A stretch of DNA of 64,000 bases. It comes from an uncultured Bacteroidia bacterium. GTDB lineage: Bacteria; Bacteroidota; Bacteroidia; Bacteroidales; UBA932. Below are positions 7,022 through 16,691 of this stretch, piece by piece (the first letter of the stretch is position 1; each line of letters begins with the position of its first letter). Location: assembly GCA_902773925.1 (NCBI GenBank), contig CACYGI010000003.1, forward strand, positions 1-64,000, given 5' to 3'. The translations under genes and the position numbers were made by a program. Below the pieces are notes generated by a model, which was not told the DNA's origin, searched no databases, and was given only the letters and a program-made list of their open reading frames with translations.

Positions 7022-9787
7022 ATGGCATACAATTTCAACGAGATAGAGAAAAAGTGGCAGGATTACTGGGCCACTCATCACACGTTCCAGGTCGAAACCG
7101 ACCCTTCAAAGCCCAAGTATTATGTACTCGACATGTTCCCTTACCCTTCGGGTGCGGGTCTGCACGTCGGGCATCCGCTCGGCTATATCGCCAGCGACAT
7201 ATACAGCCGTTACAAGAGACTGCAGGGATTCAACGTCCTGCATCCGATGGGCTACGACGCGTTCGGCCTCCCCGCTGAGCAGTATGCTATCCAGACGGGC
7301 AAGCATCCCGCCGGTACTACGGCTGTCAATATCGCCCGTTACCGCGGCCAGATGGACCGCATAGGATTCTCCTATGACTGGTCCCGTGAAGTGCGCACCT
7401 GCGATCCAAAGTACTACAAGTGGACGCAGTGGGCGTTTCTCGAGATGTTCGGCTGCTGGTATGACCGTGAGCGCGACTGCGCCCGTCCGATCGAAGAGCT
7501 TGTAGAGCGTTTCGCCAAGGAAGGCAATGCTGCTGTCGATGCAGCCTGCGGCACCGTGGAGACATTTACCGCGGAGCAGTGGAAGGCTTTTGACAAGCGT
7601 CACAAGGCCGATATCCTGATGCAGTACCGCATCGCTTATCAGGGCGAGACGACGGTCAACTGGTGTCCCGGTCTGGGTACGGTACTGGCCAATGATGAAG
7701 TCAAGGAAGGTTATTCGGTGCGCGGCGGATTCCCGGTCGAGCAGAAGAAGATGCTCCAGTGGCAGCTGCGCGTTTCGGCGTATGCCGAGCGACTGCTCGC
7801 AGACCTGGAAGATCTCGAATGGAGTGATTCGCTCAAGGATATGCAGCGCAACTGGATCGGCCGCAGCCAGGGCGCCGAGATGGTTTTCAAGGTTTCAAAT
7901 GGTGTCGAGACATACGATATGACTATCTTTACGACCCGTGCGGATACCGTATTCGGCGTGACCTTTATGGTCCTTGCCCCTGAAAGCCAGTGGGTCGAGC
8001 GGCTTACCACCCCGGATCGCAAGGAGGCGGTAGAGGCTTACCTCAAGGAGAGCCGCAAGAAGACCGAGCGCGAGCGTATGGCCGAGACCCGCAAGGTTAC
8101 CGGCGTTTTCTCCGGTTCGTATGCCATCAACCCGCTCACGGGCGAGAAGGTTCCGGTATGGATTGCCGAATATGTCCTGGCAGGCTACGGTACCGGCGCA
8201 ATTATGGCCGTTCCGGCGCACGACAGCCGCGACTATGCGTTTGCAAAGACATTTGACCTGCCTATCATCCCGCTGATCGAGGGCTGCGACGTCTCGAAGG
8301 AGAGTTTCGATGCCAAGGAAGGCACGATGTGCAACTCCGGTTTCCTCAATGGAATGTCGGTCAAGGAGGCCATTCCCGCCGCAATCGACTACGTCGAGGC
8401 GCACGGCATCGGCCACCGCAAGATCAACTACCGCCTGCGCGACGCCATTTTCTCGCGCCAGCGCTATTGGGGCGAACCATTCCCCATATGCTATCCCGAT
8501 GGCATAGCCACCTCGATAGGAGAGGAGAATCTGCCGCTCTGTCTGCCGGAGATCGACAAGTTCCTGCCCACCGAGACCGGCGAGCCGCCGTTGGCACGCG
8601 CCAAAGACTGGACGTGGCACGGCGCGCCGATAGAGACCAGCACGATGCCCGGATTTGCGGGCAGCAGCGCGTACTATCTGCGTTATATGGATCCGCACAA
8701 CGACGATGCGCTTGTAAGCCGCGAGGCAAACGGCTACTGGCGCAATGTGGACCTCTATATCGGCGGTACGGAGCACGCGACCGGCCACCTGATCTATTCC
8801 CGTTTCTGGAACAAGTTCCTCTTCGACCGCGGTTATGTCTGCGAGAAAGAGCCATTCCGCAAGCTTATCAACCAGGGTATGATCCAGGGTCGTTCGAGCT
8901 TCGTATATCGTATCAAGAACACCAATACCTTCGTCTCTGCCGGACTCAAGGACGGCTACGATACGACGGAGATTCACGTGGACATCAGTCTGGTGGACAA
9001 TGACCGTCTCGACCTGGAAGGATTCCGCGCCTGGAGGCCGGAGTTCAATGATGCCGAGTTTATCCTCGAAGATGGCGAATACCGCTGCGGCTGGGCCGTC
9101 GAGAAGATGAGCAAGTCGATGTTCAACGTAGTCAATCCGGACCAGGTCTGCGACCGCTACGGTGCGGATACGCTGCGAATGTATGAGATGTTCCTCGGCC
9201 CGCTCGAGCAGTCCAAGCCGTGGGATACCAAGGGCATCGACGGCGTCCACCGTTTCCTGCGCAAGCTGTGGGGCCTGCATTTCGACCGCGACACGTTCTG
9301 CGTGAGCGACGAGGCTCCGACAGCGGCCGAGCTCAAGGCACTCCACAAACTTATCCGCAAGGAGCAGGAAGATATCGAGAACTTCTCGTTCAATACCACC
9401 GTCAGTGCATTTATGATCGCCGTAGGCGAGCTCGCCGACCTGCATTGCAACAAGCGTGCGATTCTCGAGCCGCTCGACATCCTGCTTTCGCCGTTCGCTC
9501 CGCATATCGCAGAGGAGCTCTGGAGCCTGCTGGGCCACGATGAGAGCATCTCATTCGCCCGTTTCCCCGAATACAACGCCGCATATACGGCCGAGGACAA
9601 TGTCAAGTATCCGGTGCAGTTCAACGGCAAGATGCGTTTTGTCATCGAACTGCCCAAGAGCCTGACTCCCGCCGAGGTTGAGGCTGCCGTGCGCGCAGAT
9701 GACAATACGGCCCGCTATCTGCAGGGCGCCGCCATCCGCCGCGTCATCGTCGTCCCCGGCAAGATCATCAACATAGTTTGCCAATAA
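7022..9787 (+). CDS. leuS: Leucyl-tRNA synthetase
   Basis: A 921-residue class I synthetase charging tRNA-Leu. The HIGH-type motif HVGHPLGY follows FPYPSGAG at about residues 41-54, and the KMSKS loop (EKMSKSMFN) lies near residue 695. An editing (CP1) domain is present, with the threonine-rich TTRADTVFG segment and the [12 protein letters not shown] segment. The ATG at 7022 is chosen because the frame upstream reads through tRNA-His and its terminator. A 13-base gap to the next gene suggests co-transcription. Confidence 0.96.
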   Translation: MAYNFNEIEKKWQDYWATHHTFQVETDPSKPKYYVLDMFPYPSGAGLHVGHPLGYIASDIYSRYKRLQGFNVLHPMGYDAFGLPAEQYAIQTGKHPAGTTAVNIARYRGQMDRIGFSYDWSREVRTCDPKYYKWTQWAFLEMFGCWYDRERDCARPIEELVERFAKEGNAAVDAACGTVETFTAEQWKAFDKRHKADILMQYRIAYQGETTVNWCPGLGTVLANDEVKEGYSVRGGFPVEQKKMLQWQLRVSAYAERLLADLEDLEWSDSLKDMQRNWIGRSQGAEMVFKVSNGVETYDMTIFTTRADTVFGVTFMVLAPESQWVERLTTPDRKEAVEAYLKESRKKTERERMAETRKVTGVFSGSYAINPLTGEKVPVWIAEYVLAGYGTGAIMAVPAHDSRDYAFAKTFDLPIIPLIEGCDVSKESFDAKEGTMCNSGFLNGMSVKEAIPAAIDYVEAHGIGHRKINYRLRDAIFSRQRYWGEPFPICYPDGIATSIGEENLPLCLPEIDKFLPTETGEPPLARAKDWTWHGAPIETSTMPGFAGSSAYYLRYMDPHNDDALVSREANGYWRNVDLYIGGTEHATGHLIYSRFWNKFLFDRGYVCEKEPFRKLINQGMIQGRSSFVYRIKNTNTFVSAGLKDGYDTTEIHVDISLVDNDRLDLEGFRAWRPEFNDAEFILEDGEYRCGWAVEKMSKSMFNVVNPDQVCDRYGADTLRMYEMFLGPLEQSKPWDTKGIDGVHRFLRKLWGLHFDRDTFCVSDEAPTAAELKALHKLIRKEQEDIENFSFNTTVSAFMIAVGELADLHCNKRAILEPLDILLSPFAPHIAEELWSLLGHDESISFARFPEYNAAYTAEDNVKYPVQFNGKMRFVIELPKSLTPAEVEAAVRADDNTARYLQGAAIRRVIVVPGKIINIVCQ

Positions 9788-9800
9788 ACACTTTACTGCA

Positions 9801-10712
9801 ATGTCCGATATCAATAAAAACAGCTTCTGGAAGACACTCAAGTCTTACGCCATCATTACTTTCGGTGTATTGCTCTATGCCTTGGCATGGTCGGTTTTCA
9901 TCATGCCGATGGAAATGGTCTCCGGCGGCGTGGCCGGTATCGCCGCCATCATCCAGTACGCAACCAACGGCGCCATCGCGATGAGCTGGTCGTACATCGC
10001 CATCAATGCAGTCCTGATAATCCTGGCCATCAAGATTCTCGGCAAGGGATTCGGATTCAAGACCATCTATGCGATTCTGCTGATGACGGCCCTGCTGAAG
10101 GTTATCCCGCCGCTTATCCCGGCCGAGTTCATAAAGTCGATGGCTCTCGACAACGGCAAGATGCTGTGCGCTATCATCGGAGGTGCACTGAATGGCTTCG
10201 GCATCGCTCTGACAATCCAGCAGGGCGGTTCCTCGGGCGGCACGGACATCGTGGCGATGATCATCAACAAGTACCGCCCCATCTCCATCGGGCGCGGCAT
10301 AGTGATGGCCGACGTGTTTATCATTCTCTCTGCGTTGTTCCTCCCTGCGGACAATATGGCGGAGCGCGTCGCTACCATCGTGTACGGTTTCGTGATCATG
10401 GGAGTCTTCAGTTTCTCACTGGATCTCTTCCTCTCTGGCAACAAGCAGGCGGTGCAGATGTTGATTTTTTCTAAAAAATATGAAGAAATCGCCGATCATA
10501 TCGCTAAAAATATCCGACGCGGCGTATCGGTTATTTCGGCCGAAGGCTGGTACAGCAAGCAGGAAGGCAAGGTGCTGATAGTCGTGGCCCGCAAGACGGA
10601 GATGAATGCTATCCTAGCCTCTATCAAGAGAATAGACCCGACGGCGTTCACTTCGGTGAGCACTACGATGGGCGTTTTCGGAACAGGATTCGAGCACATA
10701 AAAAATAAATAA
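9801..10712 (+). CDS. YitT family membrane protein (DUF2179 C-terminal domain)
   Basis: A 303-residue inner-membrane protein. About six hydrophobic helices span residues 15-225, including the GGVAGIA segment after helix 1 and a GGSSGGTDIVA motif typical of YitT proteins. The C-terminal soluble domain (about 235-300, GVSVISAEGWYS to TTMGVFGTGF) is the DUF2179 ligand-binding-like fold. The family is widespread and its transport substrate unsettled. It lies 13 bases after leuS, probably in the same transcript. No promoter is evident between them. Confidence 0.85.
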   Translation: MSDINKNSFWKTLKSYAIITFGVLLYALAWSVFIMPMEMVSGGVAGIAAIIQYATNGAIAMSWSYIAINAVLIILAIKILGKGFGFKTIYAILLMTALLKVIPPLIPAEFIKSMALDNGKMLCAIIGGALNGFGIALTIQQGGSSGGTDIVAMIINKYRPISIGRGIVMADVFIILSALFLPADNMAERVATIVYGFVIMGVFSFSLDLFLSGNKQAVQMLIFSKKYEEIADHIAKNIRRGVSVISAEGWYSKQEGKVLIVVARKTEMNAILASIKRIDPTAFTSVSTTMGVFGTGFEHIKNK

Positions 10713-10802
10713 AGAGGGTATGATATGGCTATGATATCAGCCGTGTAGTACCTTTTTGATATAATAGATAATTTCCATATCGAGTTTTAAAACAAACCCG
10801 GT

Positions 10803-11402
10803 ATGGAAAATTATTTATATCTGTTGGGCTACGTTCCGGCAATGGCAGCCACCTACTTTCTCGCCGCTTATTTTTTCAAGGCAAAATCTCATCGCAGGAA
10901 AGAGCCCCTCAAAGAAAACAAACCTGCGACCGAAGAAAACCCTCCGCAGACGGAGTACACGCTCGACCGAGGCGGCCTCTCAGGGGATGAAGGAGCACGG
11001 CTGCTCTCTGACGACGGGGCTGACAGCGATGAGTATGATGACCTGAAAGACCGCCTGGTCAATCTTCTGGAGTCTGAAAAGATATTCCTCGATCCCGGTA
11101 TCCGGATCTCCGAGGTGGCCGCACGGCTGCTGACCAACAAGACGAGCCTTTCGCGGGCCATACGTCTCAAGACCGGCCGCAATTTCTGCCAGCTGGTCCA
11201 TTATTATCGCGTACGTGAGGCTATGCGGCTCTACACCGAGAATCCGTCGCTGACCATTTCGCAGCTCTGCAAAATGGTGGGGTTCAATTCGATGACGACC
11301 TTCAATACGGCATTCGGACGCAATACCGGCTTCACCCCGGCCGAGTGGTGCAAGAATTACCGCCGCCAGAGTGTCCGCACGAAGGCTATCCGTAGAGCCT
11401 AA
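10803..11402 (+). CDS. Membrane-anchored AraC-type helix-turn-helix protein
   Basis: A 199-residue protein. One hydrophobic N-terminal helix (about 5-26) is followed by a charged, probably disordered linker (about 28-75) and a C-terminal AraC/XylS DNA-binding domain (about 90-195). The two HTH units are visible: RISEVAARLLTNKTSLSRAI and LTISQLCKMVGFNSMTTFNTAF, with the GFTPAEW ending. There is no sugar-binding or periplasmic sensor domain, so it looks like a membrane-tethered bare regulator. It begins after a 90-base AT-rich gap with three near-copies of tgatat (10730-10765), possibly an operator. The next gene, also HTH, starts 4 bases downstream. Confidence 0.75.
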   Translation: MENYLYLLGYVPAMAATYFLAAYFFKAKSHRRKEPLKENKPATEENPPQTEYTLDRGGLSGDEGARLLSDDGADSDEYDDLKDRLVNLLESEKIFLDPGIRISEVAARLLTNKTSLSRAIRLKTGRNFCQLVHYYRVREAMRLYTENPSLTISQLCKMVGFNSMTTFNTAFGRNTGFTPAEWCKNYRRQSVRTKAIRRA

Positions 11403-11406
11403 GACA

Positions 11407-11808
11407 ATGCTGAGATTTCTTCCATGGTGCCTGACGCGCAGGAAATACTCTCCGCGCTATCTGAGACAGGCATTTGCCAAGATTGACCGCAGCATGGTCT
11501 GCGGAAAACTGTACCTCAACCGCGATATCAGCATTTCGACCCTGGCAAGGGAGAGTTCCCTTACCAGGGAAGCCGTAAGGCAGTGCCTGCAGCGGCGCGG
11601 GCTGAGTTTTGTCCAATATGTGGATTCGTTCCGCATACAGGAGGCCCTGCTGCGGATTGCGCAAATGGATATCGCGGACAGCGATCTGACCCGCGTGGCC
11701 CATAAAAGCGGTTTCGCCTCGCTGAGATCACTCAATTACCGATGCCTCAAAATGTTGGGCGTCAGCGCTTGGGTGATCTTGCAGAGGCGAAAATACCAGC
11801 AAATGTGA
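11407..11808 (+). CDS. Short AraC-like helix-turn-helix protein
   Basis: A 133-residue protein resembling a lone AraC-type domain: KLYLNRDISISTLARESSLTREAVRQCLQRRGLSFVQYVDSFRIQEALLRI, then a weaker second HTH (DLTRVAHKSGFASLRSLNYRCLKMLG). The usual G-F-[ST]-x-P end motif is degenerate (LGVSAWVIL). An in-frame upstream start at 11371 would overlap the previous gene, so the ATG at 11407 is preferred, 4 bases after that stop. It forms a two-gene unit with its larger neighbour. Targets unknown. Confidence 0.65.
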   Translation: MLRFLPWCLTRRKYSPRYLRQAFAKIDRSMVCGKLYLNRDISISTLARESSLTREAVRQCLQRRGLSFVQYVDSFRIQEALLRIAQMDIADSDLTRVAHKSGFASLRSLNYRCLKMLGVSAWVILQRRKYQQM

Positions 11809-11813
11809 ATGAA

Positions 11814-12455
11814 TTAGAAGAGGACTGCCACGCCGGCGTTGATCATATTCTGCTTGACGGAATAGTCGGAAGCCGAACCGGTATAGAGGTTCATCAAACC
11901 GAAGTCATAACCGGCCTTGATGCGGAAACGCTGCATGATATCGACGCCGATACCGCCGCCGACGAGGACATTGCTGTGGCTGCTGGTGCTGTTCTCGTCA
12001 AATTTGTCAACGTCTTTCTTGATCTCGATCATAGCCGCCGTATAGACCATCTGGCCCTTGGAGCTGATAGCATACGTATAACGGGGACCTGCATAGATGA
12101 AAGCCGAGAAATCCTTGCTGAAGGGGAAGCGCAGCTGAAGGTCGATGATACCTTCTACGCGCTGCTCTACGCCATTGAACGTACCGTAGACGTTGTCAGT
12201 GACTGCCCACGTCTTCTCGTTGCACTTGCTGTAGGTATAACGTACGGTAGGATCGACTGACAGGTATTCGCCGAGGTTGAGGGTGAATCCCAGACCGGCA
12301 TAGGCACCGTTGTAGTGAGCCGTATTGGATGTATTGCCGCTGGTGGAGACTTCCGGGGTATGGACATAACCTGCATCAATGTGAATCTGGGCGTTGGCAC
12401 TGGCAGAAAGGAGCATCAGGGATGCTGCGAAAGCAAAAGCAAAAATCTTTTTCAT
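11814..12455 (-). CDS. Outer-membrane beta-barrel protein (porin-like family)
   Basis: A 213-residue protein with a clean Sec signal peptide (MKKIFAFAFAASLMLLSASANA). It has alternating amphipathic strands and ends in a hydrophobic strand (INAGVAVLF) as barrel proteins do. Similar short 'outer membrane beta-barrel' proteins are common in Bacteroidota and are structural or of unknown role. The start is the ATG at 12455, which places the signal peptide at the N terminus. It lies 25 bases after the MgtC-like gene on the same strand. Confidence 0.75.
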   Translation of the reverse strand: MKKIFAFAFAASLMLLSASANAQIHIDAGYVHTPEVSTSGNTSNTAHYNGAYAGLGFTLNLGEYLSVDPTVRYTYSKCNEKTWAVTDNVYGTFNGVEQRVEGIIDLQLRFPFSKDFSAFIYAGPRYTYAISSKGQMVYTAAMIEIKKDVDKFDENSTSSHSNVLVGGGIGVDIMQRFRIKAGYDFGLMNLYTGSASDYSVKQNMINAGVAVLF

Positions 12456-12480
12456 TTTGATAAAATTAAGAAGTTGGTAA

Positions 12481-13113
12481 TTATTCGACAGACTCGATCG
12501 TAACACCTTCGTGTTGTTCGAGTGCTGTGATTATCGAATCGGTAGTGACAGTTCCGTCAACTGTAAGTTCAAAAACGGCTTTGTATTTCCCGCCTTCACG
12601 GAACAGGTTGAAGTTGCTCGCGTGCTTGCCGAAAGAATGCACCGTATCGGAGGCGATGTCCGGCGTATCCGCCAGGAAGCTTACCGCGACAGTCTTGTGT
12701 TCGAAGCGCGTCAAGGTCATATGCATCACTTCGAGACAGGCGATAACTATCACGGAGGTGAAGAACGAGAGCCAGTAGAGTCCGGCGCCGCAGGCAAGGC
12801 CTATGGCCGATGCCACCCAGATGCCGGCGGCCGTAGTAAGACCGCGGACTGCATTTTTCTGGAAAATGATGACGCCTGCGCCGAGGAAACCGACGCCCGT
12901 GACGACCTGAGCCGCTACGCGGGCTGCATCGAACTGGCGTACACCTTCAAATGCATACTGCGAAACCAGCATCAGCAGCGCACTGCCCAGCGCCACCAGA
13001 AAGTGGGTGCGGATACCTGCGCTCTTGGCGCGGATGCCTCGTTCAAAACCAATGGCGCCGCCCATCAGGCCCGCCATAAATATTCTCAATACAAATTCCA
13101 AAGTCTGGTCCAT
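12481..13113 (-). CDS. MgtC/SapB family membrane protein
   Basis: A 210-residue protein. The N-terminal half has four to five hydrophobic helices with the family signature (GGAIGFERGIRAKSAGIRTH, then GVGFLGAGVIIFQKNAVRGLTTAAGIWVASAIGLACG). The C-terminal half (about 140-210) is a soluble ACT-like domain. MgtC proteins are linked to magnesium or acid homeostasis and to modulation of membrane potential; the role here is inferred only. The start is the ATG at 13113, 9 bases after a -7 box (13122-13129). It follows phoH by 22 bases. Confidence 0.85.
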   Translation of the reverse strand: MDQTLEFVLRIFMAGLMGGAIGFERGIRAKSAGIRTHFLVALGSALLMLVSQYAFEGVRQFDAARVAAQVVTGVGFLGAGVIIFQKNAVRGLTTAAGIWVASAIGLACGAGLYWLSFFTSVIVIACLEVMHMTLTRFEHKTVAVSFLADTPDIASDTVHSFGKHASNFNLFREGGKYKAVFELTVDGTVTTDSIITALEQHEGVTIESVE

Positions 13114-13121
13114 ATCGGCGT

Positions 13122-13129
13122 CAAATATA
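13122..13129 (-). promoter_or_regulatory. -7 box of the MgtC-like gene
   Basis: TATATTTG on the minus strand, 8 bases ahead of the ATG at 13113 and inside the short gap after phoH. No clear -33 element. Confidence 0.45.
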
Positions 13130-13135
13130 CAAAAA

Positions 13136-14083
13136 TCAATCCACGTTTTCTTTATCAAAAGCATCCACTATCCGCGTCACAAGCGGGTGGCGGACGATGT
13201 CGCCCTTGTCGAAGTGTATGAAACTGATGCCCTTGATGCCTTTGAGTATCTCCATGCCGCGCAACAGTCCGGAGTCGGATTTGTGCGGCAGGTCAATCTG
13301 CGTCGCATCGCCCGTGACGATGAACTTCGCGTCGCAGCCCATTCGTGTCAGGAACATCTTGAGCTGGCCGAGAGACGTGTTCTGAGCCTCGTCGAGGATG
13401 ACGAATGCCTTGTCCAGCGTGCGGCCGCGCATATATGCGAGCGGCGCGATCTGGATGATGCCTTCTTCCATGAAGTTCTGCAGCCGCTTGGCCGGAATCA
13501 TGTCCTGCAGTGCATCGTAGAGCGGCTGCAGGTACGGATCGAGCTTCTCCTTCATATCGCCCGGCAGGAATCCAAGACGCTCTCCAGCCTCGACTGCGGG
13601 TCGGGTGAGGATGAGCCGCTTGACTTCGCGGTTCTTGAGGGCGCGCACGGCGAGTGCGATGGCGGTATAGGTCTTGCCGGTGCCGGCCGGGCCTACGGCG
13701 AAAATCAGATCGTGCGAATAATACTCCCTGACAAGCTTCTGCTGGTTGGGCGTGCGTGCCTTGATGGCGATGCCGTCATTGTTGTAGAGGATGATGTTCT
13801 GGGTGACCATGCCCTCTTCAGGATTGCGGGCTTCCGCGTCGAACAGCGCATCCACATCGTATTCGTTGAGGATGGGCTTGGTACGGTGCAATGTCATCAG
13901 TTTGTTCATCTTGTCCTCGAATGCTTCAATCTCTTCTTCCGGTCCCAGAATGGTTATTTCCTCTCCGCGCGCGACTGCCTTAACCTTCGGAAAACGAGAG
14001 GATAACATATCAAAAAGGCGATTGTTGACGCCATAAATATCAACAGGATCCACGTCCTGCAAAACAATCTTTTTCTCCATCAT
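13136..14083 (-). CDS. phoH: PhoH family ATPase
   Basis: A 315-residue cytoplasmic P-loop protein: an N-terminal KH-like region, Walker A GPAGTGKT at 131-138, and Walker B-like VILDEAQNT (228-236). The sequence ends in the helicase-like [11 protein letters not shown] region (about 257-266). PhoH proteins are proposed to act in RNA metabolism as ATPases or helicases next to YbeY-type nucleases. Two ATGs sit side by side (14083 and 14080), and a TATATTTG box ends only 2 bases upstream, suggesting a leaderless or nearly leaderless mRNA. Divergent from gcvT. Confidence 0.9.
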   Translation of the reverse strand: MMEKKIVLQDVDPVDIYGVNNRLFDMLSSRFPKVKAVARGEEITILGPEEEIEAFEDKMNKLMTLHRTKPILNEYDVDALFDAEARNPEEGMVTQNIILYNNDGIAIKARTPNQQKLVREYYSHDLIFAVGPAGTGKTYTAIALAVRALKNREVKRLILTRPAVEAGERLGFLPGDMKEKLDPYLQPLYDALQDMIPAKRLQNFMEEGIIQIAPLAYMRGRTLDKAFVILDEAQNTSLGQLKMFLTRMGCDAKFIVTGDATQIDLPHKSDSGLLRGMEILKGIKGISFIHFDKGDIVRHPLVTRIVDAFDKENVD

Positions 14084-14085
14084 CG

Positions 14086-14093
14086 CAAATATA
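14086..14093 (-). promoter_or_regulatory. -7 box of phoH
   Basis: TATATTTG on the minus strand immediately before the start codon. The predicted start of transcription falls at or within the ATGATG. Confidence 0.5.
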
Positions 14094-14115
14094 GAAAAAG
14101 TAAAGCAAAAAGTGC

Positions 14116-14123
14116 TAAATTTG
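14116..14123 (+). promoter_or_regulatory. -7 box of gcvT
   Basis: TAAATTTG matches TAnnTTTG. It lies 23 bases from the divergent phoH box and would give a leader of about 50 bases for gcvT. Confidence 0.5.
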
Positions 14124-14180
14124 CATGTCTGCGTAAGCGCAGGCGCACAGTACACGAAATATTATAACCAGCAATTCTAT

Positions 14181-15287
14181 ATGAAGAATACCGTTTTCAC
14201 AGAGAAGCACATAGCACTCGGGGCCAAGATGGCACCCTTTGCAGGCTTCAACATGCCCATCCAGTACACGGGTATCAACGAAGAACACGAGACCGTCCGT
14301 AACGGCGTAGGTGTTTTCGACGTTTCGCACATGGGTGAGATATGGGTCCTCGGCCCCAACGCCCTGCCGTTCATGCAGTATGTCTCTACCAATGACCTTT
14401 CGGTGCTTTTCCCCGGCAAGGCGCAGTACAACTGCTTCCCCAACGGAAAGGGCGGCATCGTGGATGACTTTATCGCATATTTCTTCAGCCCCGAGAAGAT
14501 TCTTCTGGCCGTCAACGCCGCCAATATCGAGAAGGACTGGAACAACCTCCTCAAGTACGCTCCCAAGTTCGGCCTGGAGCCCGGCAAGACCCTCGTCAAC
14601 CGTTCCGACGAGACCTGCCAGCTCGCAATCCAGGGCCCCAAGGCGATGGAGGTGATGCAGAAGCTCTGCGACGAGGACATCCTTTCGATGGAGTACTATA
14701 CTTTCAAGCAGCTTACCGTAGCGGGCATTCCCGATGTCATCCTTTCCACCACCGGTTATACCGGCAGCGGCGGATGCGAGGTCTATGCTCCCAACGAGGC
14801 GGGCGACAAGCTCTGGAAGGCGGTTTTCGAGGCAGGTGAGCCCTTCGGCATCAAGCCTATCGGTCTGGGTGCACGCGACACCCTTCGTCTCGAGGCCGGT
14901 TTCTGCCTCTACGGCAACGATATCGACGACAGCACTTCTCCGCTCGAGGGCGGCCTTGGCTGGATTACCAAGTTCAATGACGTGAAGGGTCCTTTCGTGG
15001 ACAGCGAGGTGCTTGCTGCACAGAAGGCCGAAGGCCTCAAGCGCCGTCTGGTCGGTTTCGAGATGGTGGACCGCGGTATCGCGCGCCACGAGATGCCCAT
15101 CTGCGACGCAGAGGGTCACCAGATTGGTCACGTGACCTCCGGTACCATGGGCCCGACCGTCAAGAAGGCCATCGGTATGGGTTATGTGGATGTCCCCTTC
15201 AACAAGGTCGATACCGAGATATTCATCGATGTCCGCGGACGCCTGCTCAAGGCCGTGGTCGTCAAGATGCCTTTCTATAAGAAATAA
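14181..15287 (+). CDS. gcvT: Aminomethyltransferase (glycine cleavage system T protein)
   Basis: A 368-residue cytoplasmic enzyme that transfers the methylene group from aminomethyl-lipoyl-H protein to tetrahydrofolate, releasing ammonia. Family marks: [11 protein letters not shown] near residue 50, the [11 protein letters not shown] region, [32 protein letters not shown], and the C-terminal G.VTSGTMGP stretch. The ATG at 14181 gives the standard N terminus; the longer frame from 14112 would run into the promoter. Other gcv genes are not in the window. A lipoate ligase (lplA) at 58217 could serve the H protein. Confidence 0.96.
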   Translation: MKNTVFTEKHIALGAKMAPFAGFNMPIQYTGINEEHETVRNGVGVFDVSHMGEIWVLGPNALPFMQYVSTNDLSVLFPGKAQYNCFPNGKGGIVDDFIAYFFSPEKILLAVNAANIEKDWNNLLKYAPKFGLEPGKTLVNRSDETCQLAIQGPKAMEVMQKLCDEDILSMEYYTFKQLTVAGIPDVILSTTGYTGSGGCEVYAPNEAGDKLWKAVFEAGEPFGIKPIGLGARDTLRLEAGFCLYGNDIDDSTSPLEGGLGWITKFNDVKGPFVDSEVLAAQKAEGLKRRLVGFEMVDRGIARHEMPICDAEGHQIGHVTSGTMGPTVKKAIGMGYVDVPFNKVDTEIFIDVRGRLLKAVVVKMPFYKK

Positions 15288-15345
15288 TATCTGTCTGCAG
15301 GAGGCTGCCCGCCGGTGGCTTGATTTTTGAATTTAAGGGACCGCG

Positions 15346-16638
15346 ATGGGCAGAATACTGAACTTTTTATGCGCGGCGGTGCTTCTTCTTAAGGGGGGAA
15401 GTCTCGCCGCGCAGGTTTATACTACAGCGGAGCCGCTCCGGGGCCACGTCAATTATCTGGCGGATGAACGACTCGCCGGCCGCCGGGCCGGAAGCGAAGG
15501 CGAGGTATTGGCGGCAGAATATGTTTACGACCGCCTGAATGCGGCGGGAGCCGTCCTGCTTACACCCCGCCAGGGGCAGGATTTCTCGATAGAGACGCCG
15601 CAGGGCCTGTTATCTTCGCGCAATATAGTGGCTATAGTCGAGGGCTCCGATCCTCAATTGCGTGAGCAGTATATAGTAGTAGGTGCGAACCTGGATCACC
15701 TCGGCACGCAGGAAGTGACGGTGGATGGTCGCAGCCTGACGCAGGTCTATCCCGGCGCGGACAAGAACGCTTCCGGTCTGGCCTGCCTTATCGAACTGGC
15801 CAGAATGGCTGCCGCCAATCGCTATATGCTGCAGCGCAGCGTGATTTTCGTCGCCTTCGGCGCGCAGGAGGAGGGCCTTGCAGGTTCGTGGTATTTCGTC
15901 AACCGCGCTTTCGCCGAGATCGGCTCGGTCAAGGCCATGGTCAATCTTGATATGCTCGGCCATAGCGGTCAGGACCATCCACTGCGCGTATATAGTTCTA
16001 TTTCACGAAGCGTGCTTAATGCGCTTATCGATAAGACGCTGGAAGAGCCGGTACTGGTTCCGCCCGTGGCCTCGGACGGCCTTGTCCGTCCTTCCGACCA
16101 CCTCGCGTTCCACGAGCGCGGCATACCGTTCTTCTGCTTTACAACGGGAGCTGCCCGCGAGACGCGTACCGTGCGCGACCTGCCTTCGACGCTTGATTAC
16201 GACAATATGGGCCGCCTGTGCAACTTCCTGTTCTATTTCATCAAGACGCTCTCCTGCGAAAAAGTTATGCTGCAGAGCGGTGCGCCGGTCGAGGTTAAGA
16301 AGGAAGAGGGAGTATATTTGCCGGCAGACTGTGACCGCAGGCCGATGTTTTTCAACGGTGACGAGCGCAAGTTCCTCACCGAGTGGGTATATAAGTACCT
16401 CAAATATCCCCGGGAGGCCATCAATGCCGGTATCCAGGGTACGGTACAGGTGAGTTTCATCGTAGAGAAAGACGGCTCGGTCAGCAATGTTGAGGTCGTC
16501 CGGGGAGTCGATGAATTGCTCGACGCCGAGGCCGTCAAGGTGATCGGCATCTCTCCCAAATGGAGCCCCGGCAAGATCGACGGCAAGGCGGTACGGACCA
16601 GGCTCGTACTTCCGGTAGAGTTCCGTTTGAGGAAGTAA
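15346..16638 (+). CDS. M28-like peptidase fused to a TonB C-terminal domain, zinc site degenerate
   Basis: A 430-residue exported protein with signal peptide residues 1-22. Residues about 25-300 are an M28 peptidase fold. Residues about 345-430 are a TonB C-terminal domain (KYPREAINAGIQGTVQVSFIV, DGSVSNVEVVRG, WSPGKIDGKAV), with no transmembrane anchor. In the M28 part the first zinc ligand is Asn115 (GANLDHLG instead of GAHxDH) and the bridging Asp is Lys140 (GADKNASG instead of GADDNASG). E175-E176, D202 and H252 remain. The codons are plainly AAC and AAG, so it is not a frame artefact. It may be a binding protein rather than an active enzyme. Monocistronic, ending at a bidirectional terminator. 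Confidence 0.82.
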   Translation: MGRILNFLCAAVLLLKGGSLAAQVYTTAEPLRGHVNYLADERLAGRRAGSEGEVLAAEYVYDRLNAAGAVLLTPRQGQDFSIETPQGLLSSRNIVAIVEGSDPQLREQYIVVGANLDHLGTQEVTVDGRSLTQVYPGADKNASGLACLIELARMAAANRYMLQRSVIFVAFGAQEEGLAGSWYFVNRAFAEIGSVKAMVNLDMLGHSGQDHPLRVYSSISRSVLNALIDKTLEEPVLVPPVASDGLVRPSDHLAFHERGIPFFCFTTGAARETRTVRDLPSTLDYDNMGRLCNFLFYFIKTLSCEKVMLQSGAPVEVKKEEGVYLPADCDRRPMFFNGDERKFLTEWVYKYLKYPREAINAGIQGTVQVSFIVEKDGSVSNVEVVRGVDELLDAEAVKVIGISPKWSPGKIDGKAVRTRLVLPVEFRLRK

Positions 16639-16641
16639 TAC

Positions 16642-16672
16642 AAAAAAAAGAAGGACCGGAGTCCTTCTTTTT
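16642..16672. terminator. Bidirectional terminator between convergent genes
   Basis: A perfect 12-bp stem (16645-16656 with 16661-16672) whose arms end in A and T runs, so it can serve both the M28/TonB gene and the convergent membrane-protein gene. Confidence 0.8.
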
Positions 16673-16691
16673 ATATATGATGAATCGCTGA

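Noticed and set aside
14124..14180. Possible glycine riboswitch in front of gcvT.
   Set aside because: The predicted leader is only about 50 bases, too short for a glycine aptamer, and no conserved core is visible.
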